A stretch of DNA of 47,374 nucleotides, from NCBI GenBank assembly GCA_964483175.1, contig CAZAAT010000005.1, forward strand, positions 1-47,374, in the 5' to 3' direction. This document shows positions 24,186-30,984 of this stretch, in pieces. A program made the translations under genes and the position numbers. The stretch's first letter is position 1. Every line of letters starts with the position of its first letter. The stretch comes from JAAYHC01 sp964483175. Its GTDB lineage: Bacteria > Bacillota > UBA5301. A model generated the notes under the pieces. That model worked only from the letters and a program-made list of their open reading frames with translations, was not told where the DNA came from and made no database searches.

Positions 24186-25196
24186 ATGCAGACTAATCAT
24201 ATCGGTAAGCAAACCGTCGCCTTTCGATCCCTGCCTAGCATTTCGCAGACGTTCAGTATCGTCGGGCCAAAAGAAGGAAGAGGTAACTGGGGCCTTGATT
24301 TTGACACCGTGCTGCCCGATGAAATATATGGTGAAAAAACTTGGGAGAAAGCGGAACGAAAGTTAGTTGTTGAAGCCGTGAAAAATCTGGTCCAAAAAGC
24401 AAATCTGCAACCAGATGATATCGATTTTTTATTAGCAGGAGACTTGTTAAACCAAATTATCTCTTCAAATTTTGCCGCTGCTTCCTTTCCGATTCCATTT
24501 TTCGGGCTATTTGGTGCCTGTTCGACAATTGCCGAAGCGATGATTCTAGGTGCCATGTTAATTGATGGCCGTTATGGCAGTAGAGTAATTGCCGCAGCTT
24601 CTAGCCACAATAAAGCCGCAGAGCGCCAGTTTAGATTCCCGATCGAATTTGGAACGCAAAGGCCGCCAACAGCTCAGTGGACGGTAACCGGCTGCGGCAG
24701 TTTACTTATTGATGATTCAGCAACCAATCCCAGGATCACCTGTGCTACTGTTGGCAAGGTTGTTGATATGGGATGTAAAGAAACAAACGATATGGGCTCA
24801 GCTATGGCCCCGGCTGCTGCTGATACTTTGCTAACGCATTTTAAGGACTTAGCTAAACAACCCTCTGATTATGATCTAATCGTAACTGGTGATTTAGGTA
24901 AAGTCGGCGCGGCGATCTTGACGGAATTGATGCAAAACTCCGGATACGGTTTTGTCAATAATTATCTCGATTGTGGAGCCTCAATTTATGCTGCGGATGA
25001 AGATGTTCATGCGGGTGGAAGTGGGTGTGCTGCTTTAGCAGTAGGGTTTGCCGGTCACTTTTTTAAACAAATGCAAGCTGGAAAGCTCACCAGAATCTTA
25101 TTAGCCGGTACCGGAGCTCTGTTGAGCCCATTAACCAGCTTGCAAAATGAGAATATCCCATGCATTTGTCATGCAGTTGCCATCGAGGTGATTTAA
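24186..25196 (+). CDS. spoVAD: Stage V sporulation protein AD
   Basis: This 336-residue protein has a thiolase-like fold and binds dipicolinic acid for uptake into the developing spore. Recognisable stretches are FSIVGPKEGRGNWG, LLAGDLLNQIISSNFAA, FGACSTIAEAM (the thiolase-type cysteine region) and AGGSGCAAL near the end. AAGGTGAG (24176-24183) precedes ATG 24186 closely. It forms an operon with spoVAC and spoVAEb; the spoVAEb start lies 2 bases after its stop. Confidence 0.95.
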   Translation: MQTNHIGKQTVAFRSLPSISQTFSIVGPKEGRGNWGLDFDTVLPDEIYGEKTWEKAERKLVVEAVKNLVQKANLQPDDIDFLLAGDLLNQIISSNFAAASFPIPFFGLFGACSTIAEAMILGAMLIDGRYGSRVIAAASSHNKAAERQFRFPIEFGTQRPPTAQWTVTGCGSLLIDDSATNPRITCATVGKVVDMGCKETNDMGSAMAPAAADTLLTHFKDLAKQPSDYDLIVTGDLGKVGAAILTELMQNSGYGFVNNYLDCGASIYAADEDVHAGGSGCAALAVGFAGHFFKQMQAGKLTRILLAGTGALLSPLTSLQNENIPCICHAVAIEVI

Positions 25197-25198
25197 AG

Positions 25199-25549
25199 AT
25201 CGACTATCTACTTGCTTTTGTTGTCGGAGGGATTATTGTTTCTATCGGACAGCTCCTCTTTGATTTAAGCAAGCTCACTATGGGGCATATAATGGTAATC
25301 TTCGTCGTGATGGGAAGCGCTCTGACAGCTCTGGGCCTTTATGAACCTTTGGTTGAAATAGCCGGCGCTGGAGCATCAATTCCGGTTTCTAATTTTGGTT
25401 ATGTCTTAACCCAAGGGGTCTATGAGTCTTTACTGAGCAACGGGATTTGGGGATTATTGTCGGGTGTTTTCGATATTGCTGGCGGGGCAATTGCAGCGGC
25501 AATCTGCTTTGGCTTCATTTTTGGGATAATCGCCCGTCCAAAAGGGTAA
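25199..25549 (+). CDS. spoVAE: Stage V sporulation protein AE (SpoVAEb type)
   Basis: This 116-residue membrane protein is the third SpoVA channel component, with the family features YLLAFVVGG, GHIMVIFVVMGSALTALGLY and GAGASIPVSNFG. Homologues begin with Met-Asp-Tyr or similar. Here the matching codon is ATC 25199 (ATC GAC TAT), and GAGGTGAT (25185-25192), an 8-base match to the 16S tail, precedes it at normal distance. The only ordinary start, ATG 25160, lies inside spoVAD, lacks a site and would add 13 Cys/His-rich residues unlike the family. I propose an AUC start. A hairpin follows. Confidence 0.9.
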   Translation: MDYLLAFVVGGIIVSIGQLLFDLSKLTMGHIMVIFVVMGSALTALGLYEPLVEIAGAGASIPVSNFGYVLTQGVYESLLSNGIWGLLSGVFDIAGGAIAAAICFGFIFGIIARPKG

Positions 25550-25561
25550 TTAAGACACAAA

Positions 25562-25590
25562 GGCCGGCATTGCTTTTCAAGATGCCGGCC
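25562..25590. terminator. Hairpin between convergent spoVAE and holin-like gene
   Basis: GGCCGGCAT (25562-25570) and ATGCCGGCC (25582-25590) form a perfect 9-bp stem with an 11-base loop. T tracts on either side are weak, so it may stop both convergent transcripts partially. Confidence 0.6.
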
Positions 25591-25604
25591 GTTATATCTA
25601 AAAA

Positions 25605-25937
25605 CTACCTAACGGTCGTGGGTACGAACAGGTCAACAATACCGACCACAAAGGCGGCTAACAACGCTCCCAGGATTGTCACCCGCAGACCTGGTACAAG
25701 GAACTGAGCTGCGTAGATTACTATTGCTGAAACTAAAAAACCCACTATACCACGACCATATGGTGAGACGTTTTTACCGAGCATCGCCTGGATCAGGTAT
25801 CCGAGGGCAGTTATCACCGCAGCAGCAATTAACGCCTGTCCGAAGGTTAAAGCGCTAAAGCCTGGCAGTAAAAACCCTAGAAACATCAGCACTATTGCTG
25901 AAGCGATGAATCGTAAAATATGTCCTAACCACTCCAT
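25605..25937 (-). CDS. Holin-like four-helix membrane protein
   Basis: This 110-residue protein is almost wholly hydrophobic, with about four membrane helices. It shows a pattern (GFLLPGF, SPYGRGIVGFLVSAIVIYAAQ, VPGLRVTILGALLAAFVVGIVDLFVP) shared with proteins annotated as the phage holin family in spore-forming Clostridia. No phage gene is nearby, so it is probably a chromosomal membrane protein, not a lysis protein. ATG 25937 has AGGAGG 8 bases upstream; the frame could open at GTG 25946 inside that site. It lies reversed between spoVAEb and spoVAEa. Confidence 0.78.
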   Translation of the reverse strand: MEWLGHILRFIASAIVLMFLGFLLPGFSALTFGQALIAAAVITALGYLIQAMLGKNVSPYGRGIVGFLVSAIVIYAAQFLVPGLRVTILGALLAAFVVGIVDLFVPTTVR

Positions 25938-25953
25938 AAGGTTCACCTCCTAC

Positions 25954-26040
25954 TTACCTGGTTTAAAGATAGTTTCCCTCTTCCTACAGGTTTCATTCAG
26001 TACATACCTGTAAGTTCTTTTGCTCATACTAGGCAGGTAA
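25954..26040. repeat. Nested inverted repeats in divergent spacer
   Basis: The outer pair is TTACCTG (25954-25960) and CAGGTAA (26034-26040). The inner pair is TACAGGT (25985-25991) and ACCTGTA (26006-26012), with 14 bases between the arms. All four arms share CAGGT or its complement. They lie between the holin-like gene (minus) and spoVAEa (plus) and overlap the candidate sigma-G promoter, so operator sites are plausible. Confidence 0.5.
26002..26031 (+). promoter_or_regulatory. Candidate forespore (sigma-G type) promoter for spoVAEa
   Basis: CATACTA (26025-26031) fits the sigma-G/sigma-F -10 pattern CATnnTA. ACATA (26002-26006) lies 18 bases upstream and differs from the -35 pattern only at its first base. 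The start codon is 33 bases downstream. spoVA genes are sigma-G controlled in Bacillus. Confidence 0.45.
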
Positions 26041-26063
26041 TTGTAGAGAGAGGAGCCTATTGT

Positions 26064-26645
26064 TTGCCGGCACAACATAAAAAACGGGTAATTATCGTTA
26101 CTGACGGTGATTCCCAAGCCCAAAAGGCTGTAGAAGTAGCAGCTATGAACGTCGGTGGTCGTTGTATTTCGGCCAGTTCAGGAAATCCTACTACTTTAAC
26201 AGCCGAAGAAATAATCGACTTGGTTAGTCAAACCCCCTATGACCCTGTCTTGGTAATGGTCGACGATGATGGCAATCAACACCAAGGTCGTGGAGAACGC
26301 GTCTTAGAGAAACTTCTGCACAGCCCTGAGATTGAGATCATCGGAGCGCTAGCCGTGGCCTCAGCAACCCAAAGAGTTCAAGGTATTACTGTCGATTTTT
26401 CCATTACTAGAGATGGCAAAATTACGCAAGCTGCTGTAGATAAGGCTGGTTACGAAAGAACAGACAAAGACTCGACAATTTACGGGGATACGGTTGATAC
26501 CTTAAATTCCCGAAAGATACCGGTAATCATCGGTATTGGTGATATTGGCAAAATGGACCATCATGACGACTATGCCAGAGGTGCTCCTATTACTACCAAG
26601 GCAGTTCAGTTTATTCTTAATCAAACCATCAACAGACAAGGATGA
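26064..26645 (+). CDS. spoVAEA: Stage V sporulation protein AE1 family (SpoVAEa)
   Basis: This 193-residue soluble protein belongs to the SpoVAE1 family, a component encoded in spoVA operons whose exact role is unknown. Its pattern includes RVIIVTDGDSQAQKAVE, NVGGRCISASSGNPT, LVMVDDDGNQHQGRGE and IGIGDIGKMD. TTG 26064 has GAGAGGAG upstream. It is separated from spoVAEb by a reversed holin-like gene and has its own candidate promoter. The next gene begins 8 bases after its stop. Confidence 0.9.
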   Translation: MPAQHKKRVIIVTDGDSQAQKAVEVAAMNVGGRCISASSGNPTTLTAEEIIDLVSQTPYDPVLVMVDDDGNQHQGRGERVLEKLLHSPEIEIIGALAVASATQRVQGITVDFSITRDGKITQAAVDKAGYERTDKDSTIYGDTVDTLNSRKIPVIIGIGDIGKMDHHDDYARGAPITTKAVQFILNQTINRQG

Positions 26646-26653
26646 TCGCGAGA

Positions 26654-27637
26654 ATGCTTACGGTAGGAGTGCCCAGAGCACTTTTGTATTACGATTATTA
26701 CCCTTTGTGGCAAGCTTTTTTTACGACTTTAGGCGTAAGGACAGTTGTCTCCACCCCAACAACAAAAGCGACGCTTGATTCCGGAGTTTTGGCTGCCGTT
26801 GATGAGACTTGCCTGCCGGTAAAAGTTTTTTATGGGCATTTTCTGGAATTGGCAGATTCATGCGATTTAATTTTTTTGCCACGTCTGGTTAGTTTAGAGC
26901 CAAAAACCTATATATGTCCCAAGTTCATGGGTCTGCCAGACTTACTGCGTTCATTAGGGTACCATAATTTGCTCGATCCGGTAATAGATTTACGTAATCC
27001 CCGTAAATACCTTCGTAATCTCTGGAAGGCCTCTGTGTCCACGGGTAAGGCCGTAGGGATTACCTCAGCAACGCAAATCAGTAGAGCCTTATTAGCTGGG
27101 ATGAATGCTCAACGTGTATTCCGAACTCAGCTTTACCAAGGTTTAATGCCAACCGAGCTCTTGCCAAAACGTACTGTGCAGCCGACAAAACCTAAAGGTG
27201 CAAAAACTATTGGTTTGATCGGCCATCCTTATACCCTCTTTGACGATCTGATCAATATTAACCTGCTTTCTTTGCTTCGTATGCATGGTTACGATATTGT
27301 AACTCCAGCGCAGTATCGGTCAGACCTTTTGGACCAGTACGCCAGGTCCTTGCCTAAAGAACTATTTTGGATGTACGGCCGTCGCATGATTGGCGCAGCG
27401 CTTTTATGGTCGAAACACAATTTGGTTGACGGTATCATCCAACTGGAGACTTTCGGTTGTGGTACCGATTCGATAACCGGTGAAATGATTGAACGCTTGA
27501 CACGCCGTTCAAGTCAACTACCCTACATGCTGGTAACAGTAGACGAACATTCCGGTGAAGCGGGCTTTCGTACTAGATTAGAGGCTTTTTGCGATATGAT
27601 TGAGTTCAAGTCGAAAAGCGCAGTTGTGGAGGCCTAA
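26654..27637 (+). CDS. Activase-related protein, 2-hydroxyacyl-CoA dehydratase type (DUF2229/COG3580-like)
   Basis: This 327-residue protein resembles the non-ATPase part of CoA-dehydratase activase proteins: VGVPRALLYYDYYPLW at the start, DETCLPVKVFYGH with a conserved cysteine, FLPRLVSL, YICPKFMGLP with a second cysteine, and an FGCG motif near 280, followed by VDEHSGEAG. These cysteines may hold an iron-sulfur cluster. No ASKHA ATPase domain is present here or in the partner gene. ATG 26654 is preferred to ATG 26642, which overlaps the probable ribosome site. It is joined to spoVAEa and to the next gene, so spore expression is likely. Function unknown. Confidence 0.78.
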   Translation: MLTVGVPRALLYYDYYPLWQAFFTTLGVRTVVSTPTTKATLDSGVLAAVDETCLPVKVFYGHFLELADSCDLIFLPRLVSLEPKTYICPKFMGLPDLLRSLGYHNLLDPVIDLRNPRKYLRNLWKASVSTGKAVGITSATQISRALLAGMNAQRVFRTQLYQGLMPTELLPKRTVQPTKPKGAKTIGLIGHPYTLFDDLININLLSLLRMHGYDIVTPAQYRSDLLDQYARSLPKELFWMYGRRMIGAALLWSKHNLVDGIIQLETFGCGTDSITGEMIERLTRRSSQLPYMLVTVDEHSGEAGFRTRLEAFCDMIEFKSKSAVVEA

Positions 27638-27639
27638 AG

Positions 27640-28734
27640 ATGTCTGTTAAAGTAACATATCCCCATATGGGCACCTTGAATATCGTGCTCAATGCACTCC
27701 TGCGCGAACTAGATCTTGAGGTTATTGAACCACCCCCGATTAGCAAGCGCACTTTAGAATTTGGGACCGTCAATTCGCCTGAGTTTGCCTGTTTACCCTT
27801 AAAAATAACCTTAGGAAACTTCTTAGAAGCCCTAGAGCTTGGGGCTGAAACAATAATTATGGCTGGCGGGTGCGGCCCATGTAGATTCGGCTATTACGCA
27901 CAAGTGCAACGAGAAATCCTAACCGATTTGGGCTGTAAGTTTCAAATGCTCGTATTGGAAGCACCGCAAAATGGCTGGCTACAACTTCTCACGCGTATTC
28001 GCGAACTCTTAGGTGGTTTCCCAGTTCGTAAAATTCAGCGAGGCTGGTTACTTGGTATGGAAAAGGCTAGAGCTATTGATCAGGTCGAAGCCGAGGTGGA
28101 GAAGACCAGACCAATCGCTAACCAGACTACTGTAGATCGGATTTACCAAAATTTCCTGACCGAGCTTGAGACCGCAAGTTTGCTTAAAGATGTTCAAAAT
28201 TTGGTTGCACAGTTCAGTTCCGACCTAATTGATTTGCGCCAAGGTAGGCGCTCTAAAATACGCATTGGGGTGGTTGGAGAAATCTATACCGTTCTTGAAC
28301 CAAGCGCGAACCTGGATATCCTCGAGAAGTTAGGGGCCTTAGGTGTCGAAGTGGTTAGAGACCTTCGCCTCAGTCACTGGATCGACGAACATTTAACCTT
28401 AAATGCAAAGAAAAAAGCCCATCTACGCGGTGAATTAGAACAATTGGCGACGCCATATCTGCAATATTTTGTTGGGGGCCATGGACTAGAAAGTGTGGCC
28501 CATTCTATTCGCTATTGTCGTGATGGCTTAGTCTCTGGAATTATCCAAGTAGCTCCGTTAACATGTATGCCCGAGATTGTTGCTCAAACTGTTCTGCCCA
28601 ATGTTAGCCGTGATTTCGGCAAACCCATTCTAACTATTTATCTTGATGAGCAAACCTCAGAAGCCGGTTTACAAACTCGTCTGGAGGCTTTCGTCGATTT
28701 GCTGCCTCCTGTCGACATAACTATAAGCAGCTGA
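27640..28734 (+). CDS. Activase-related protein, partner subunit (COG3581-like)
   Basis: This 364-residue protein is the partner of the preceding gene, two bases away. It shares the family pattern: TYPHMGTLNIVL at the start, EFACLPLKITLGNF with a cysteine, AGGCGPCRFGYY, IGVVGEIYTVLEP near 210, PLTCMPEIVAQ and LDEQTSEAG near the end. The repeated cysteines fit an iron-sulfur enzyme related to 2-hydroxyglutaryl-CoA dehydratase. The shared ending pattern, VDEHSGEAG and LDEQTSEAG, shows the two genes are paralogous. The ribosome site AGGCCTAAAG is modest. Substrate unknown. Confidence 0.78.
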   Translation: MSVKVTYPHMGTLNIVLNALLRELDLEVIEPPPISKRTLEFGTVNSPEFACLPLKITLGNFLEALELGAETIIMAGGCGPCRFGYYAQVQREILTDLGCKFQMLVLEAPQNGWLQLLTRIRELLGGFPVRKIQRGWLLGMEKARAIDQVEAEVEKTRPIANQTTVDRIYQNFLTELETASLLKDVQNLVAQFSSDLIDLRQGRRSKIRIGVVGEIYTVLEPSANLDILEKLGALGVEVVRDLRLSHWIDEHLTLNAKKKAHLRGELEQLATPYLQYFVGGHGLESVAHSIRYCRDGLVSGIIQVAPLTCMPEIVAQTVLPNVSRDFGKPILTIYLDEQTSEAGLQTRLEAFVDLLPPVDITISS

Positions 28735-28761
28735 TAATAAGATGCTGTGGAGGTATCCAAA

Positions 28762-29217
28762 ATGGATGAACACAGCATTGTCCTTCTGTTCATTACCGCT
28801 CTGGGGATTCTCTCAAACAATAAATTAATTTCAGCTGGAGCTGCACTTTTGCTGATTTTCAAAGTGCTCCGTCTCGATATCGCCTTGGCCATTTTAGAAC
28901 GGCGCTCACTAGAGTGCGGACTCGTCTTATTAGTAATTGCAGTGCTTCTGCCATTTAGCACCGGCGAGATTCGGTTGCGCGATATATGGTCGTCGTTGTG
29001 GTCAGTTCAAGGAATGGTGGGGGTAGCCGGTGGTGTGGTGGCTTCGTTCATGAACCAAAGAGGGGTGTGGCTACTGCAAGACTCACCTCAAATAATTGTT
29101 GGTATCTTATTCGGCACCATACTTGGGGTCACGCTATTTCAGGGCATACCTGTAGGTCCATTGGCGGCAGCAGGCATTACCGCGATGCTGTTATTCTTGG
29201 TAAATTGCCTTTTATAG
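28762..29217 (+). CDS. UPF0756 (DUF441) membrane protein
   Basis: This 151-residue protein has four to five membrane helices and the family pattern of YtwI/YeaL proteins: SNNKLISAGAALLLIFKVLRLD, LLVIAVLLPFSTGEI, GGVVASFMNQRGVWLL and GTILGVTLFQGIPVGPLAAAGI. Function unknown. ATG 28762 has GGAGGT about 8 bases upstream; GTG 28747 precedes that site. It is probably transcribed with the genes before and after. Confidence 0.88.
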   Translation: MDEHSIVLLFITALGILSNNKLISAGAALLLIFKVLRLDIALAILERRSLECGLVLLVIAVLLPFSTGEIRLRDIWSSLWSVQGMVGVAGGVVASFMNQRGVWLLQDSPQIIVGILFGTILGVTLFQGIPVGPLAAAGITAMLLFLVNCLL

Positions 29218-29232
29218 GTGGTGAATTGTACA

Positions 29233-29499
29233 ATGCTTGAAGAAACAACGACGGTCCGGGGGATGGCGACAGTTCGTTTTATCGCCGGTAGTTTTGAAAT
29301 ATGTGCTGCTTTACTGATGCTCCGTTTCGGTAAGGTCAACAGGGCGCTACAAATCAATGCGATCCTCGGTATGGTCGGACCGATTATGATGTTAACCGTG
29401 GCTACCTTAGGGATTGCCGGGCTGGTTGGCAGGATCAATCCGTATAAAACAGTCTACATCATCCTAGGGGTGATTCTGATCCTCTTGGCTACTCGTTAG
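29233..29499 (+). CDS. yqhV: YqhV-family membrane protein (DUF2619)
   Basis: This 88-residue protein has two to three hydrophobic helices and resembles Bacillus YqhV: the FEICAALLMLRFGKVNRALQINAILGMVGP region is diagnostic. In many Firmicutes yqhV lies just before the spoIIIA operon; here it ends the spore cluster instead. ATG 29233 is chosen over GTG 29218, which overlaps the AGGTGGTGA ribosome site. Its end overlaps the convergent MFS gene by 11 bases. Confidence 0.83.
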   Translation: MLEETTTVRGMATVRFIAGSFEICAALLMLRFGKVNRALQINAILGMVGPIMMLTVATLGIAGLVGRINPYKTVYIILGVILILLATR

Positions 29500-30724
29500 C
29501 CACTAATTTATCGGGCTTCACGAAGATAAAGACTAAAAGAGCGGTTAACAATCCGATGGCACCAGCAGCAATAAATAATCCGGTCTTTGACCAGTCTAAA
29601 CCCAGACCAAATAGTGGCGGGCCGAGCGCAACACCAAAAAACCTGACTGAACCATATACAGAGGTGATTATACCTCTTTTTCTATCAGTGGTGCTACTTG
29701 TCACTAGGTAATTTATCGCCGGTAAGGCTAATCCATTACCTAATCCCACGATCGAAACGGCTAAAAATAAGTACCAATTAGCTTTGATCAAGCCCATAGA
29801 TAAAAGCCCTAACCCAGAAACGGTGAGGCCGACCCAGGTCAGGGTCTTCATCAGCTTGAGCTTTTCTTTAACCTGCCGACCGGTAATGAAATTAGTGATT
29901 GACATTACTAGTACTGGAACAGCCAAAACAAAGCCTTTCTTGAACCCGACTATTTTGTACACTGCTTCGAGGGTGTCGGAATAATAAAACAACAGGCCAA
30001 ATAGTAAAAAGAGGATGATGGCTCCGGATAAAAAAACAATAATCAATTCTTTGCCTTTTTGAACCAAAATATCTTTAACTTCCTTAAAATACTTACTAAT
30101 AGTCGTATCTTTGCTGGTCTTTCCCGGATCAGAAATAAGTAACCAGATGGCGATTGCAGTTGGAACCGCTAAGACACCATAAACGAAGAACGGGAAATAC
30201 CAACTGATTAGTGCGGCCGCAGAGCCCAAGATCGGGCTCACCACTTTGCCCAGTCCATTGGAGGCTTCGGCAAGACCAAGAACCTTACTTCGCTCCTCGC
30301 CTTGGTATAGGTCGCCAATTAAAGCCATAGCGATCGGATATGTTCCGGCCGCCGCCGCACCTTGAATAAACCTACTGACTAAAATAGGATAATACGGGTT
30401 CTTAAAAATTAAAGCACTAATGCCGGCTAGTAAGCCGCCGACTCCATAAAGCATTAAGCTTGGGGCGATAATAGTTTTTCGACCGAAGCGGTCGGAGAGC
30501 GGTCCAACGATGATAAAGGCTAAACCAGCCGGGATGGAAAAAGCGGTAATTACTAAACCACAACATAACTGGCTAAGTCCCATGACACTTTTCATTTTTG
30601 GTAATACAGGGATTAGCATCGAGTTGCCCAAGACCATGAGAAAAGGGACGGCGCAGATGGCTGTGATAACGGAAAAAGTGTAGTGATTTTTCGAGGAACC
30701 TTGTTTAGCCTCGTTTTTGCTCAT
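29489..30724 (-). CDS. MFS-family transporter
   Basis: This 411-residue protein has about twelve membrane helices. The cytoplasmic loop motif GPLSDRFGRKT (between helices 2 and 3) is the major-facilitator signature, and the spacing fits drug:proton antiporters. Substrate cannot be told. The reading frame could open at 30757; ATG 30724 (or the adjacent 30727) is chosen because GGAG on the minus strand (complement of 30732-30735) sits just upstream. That site lies inside the preceding 64-residue gene, with which it overlaps by 20 bases. Confidence 0.87.
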   Translation of the reverse strand: MSKNEAKQGSSKNHYTFSVITAICAVPFLMVLGNSMLIPVLPKMKSVMGLSQLCCGLVITAFSIPAGLAFIIVGPLSDRFGRKTIIAPSLMLYGVGGLLAGISALIFKNPYYPILVSRFIQGAAAAGTYPIAMALIGDLYQGEERSKVLGLAEASNGLGKVVSPILGSAAALISWYFPFFVYGVLAVPTAIAIWLLISDPGKTSKDTTISKYFKEVKDILVQKGKELIIVFLSGAIILFLLFGLLFYYSDTLEAVYKIVGFKKGFVLAVPVLVMSITNFITGRQVKEKLKLMKTLTWVGLTVSGLGLLSMGLIKANWYLFLAVSIVGLGNGLALPAINYLVTSSTTDRKRGIITSVYGSVRFFGVALGPPLFGLGLDWSKTGLFIAAGAIGLLTALLVFIFVKPDKLVANE

Positions 30725-30899
30725 CATAGATCTCCAAATCATCAGGGCTTTCTTCATTGATAAGTTGAGTGGTACTCCCCTGAATTGGTTGCTTCACTAT
30801 TTCAGCAATTTCCAAGTCATCAGGGTTTTGTACCCGAGAAAGAAGGTTACTGTCGCCAAGTCGTCCTTGCTTCTTAAATAATCTCCGCTTGTTCCTCAC
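30705..30899 (-). CDS. 64-residue protein with two PDDLEI repeats
   Basis: I do not recognise this small soluble protein. Residues 1-13 are strongly basic (RNKRRLFKKQGR); the rest is acidic. PDDLEI occurs twice, at 26-31 and 52-57, preceded by N or S. GTG 30899 is supported by GAGGGGG seven bases upstream, so the gene looks real despite its size. The second repeat codes the GGAG used by the MFS gene, so translation of the two is likely coupled. It could regulate or assist the transporter; that is inference from position. Confidence 0.65.
   Translation of the reverse strand: MRNKRRLFKKQGRLGDSNLLSRVQNPDDLEIAEIVKQPIQGSTTQLINEESPDDLEIYDEQKRG
30733..30829. repeat. Imperfect direct repeat inside the 64-residue gene
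   Basis: TCCAAATCATCAGGGCTTT (30733-30751) and TCCAAGTCATCAGGGTTTT (30811-30829) agree at 17 of 19 bases and are 78 bases (26 codons) apart. They encode the two PDDLEI segments of the small protein. Confidence 0.75.
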
Positions 30900-30921
30900 G
30901 TTAATACCCCCTCGTAGGCGT

Positions 30922-30950
30922 TTGACGCTGAATAAGTGCTATGATAAAAT
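30922..30950 (+). promoter_or_regulatory. Sigma-A promoter of lysA
   Basis: TTGACG (30922-30927) and TAAAAT (30945-30950) are 17 bases apart, with TGA before the -10 making an extended -10 element. The lysA start is 35 bases downstream. Confidence 0.72.
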
Positions 30951-30984
30951 TACTTAATTATGATAGACAGAGAGTAGGTACTTT

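Noticed and set aside
25605..25937. Prophage remnant suggested by the holin-like protein
   Set aside because: No other phage gene, integrase or att repeat is nearby, and the family occurs as ordinary chromosomal membrane proteins in spore formers.
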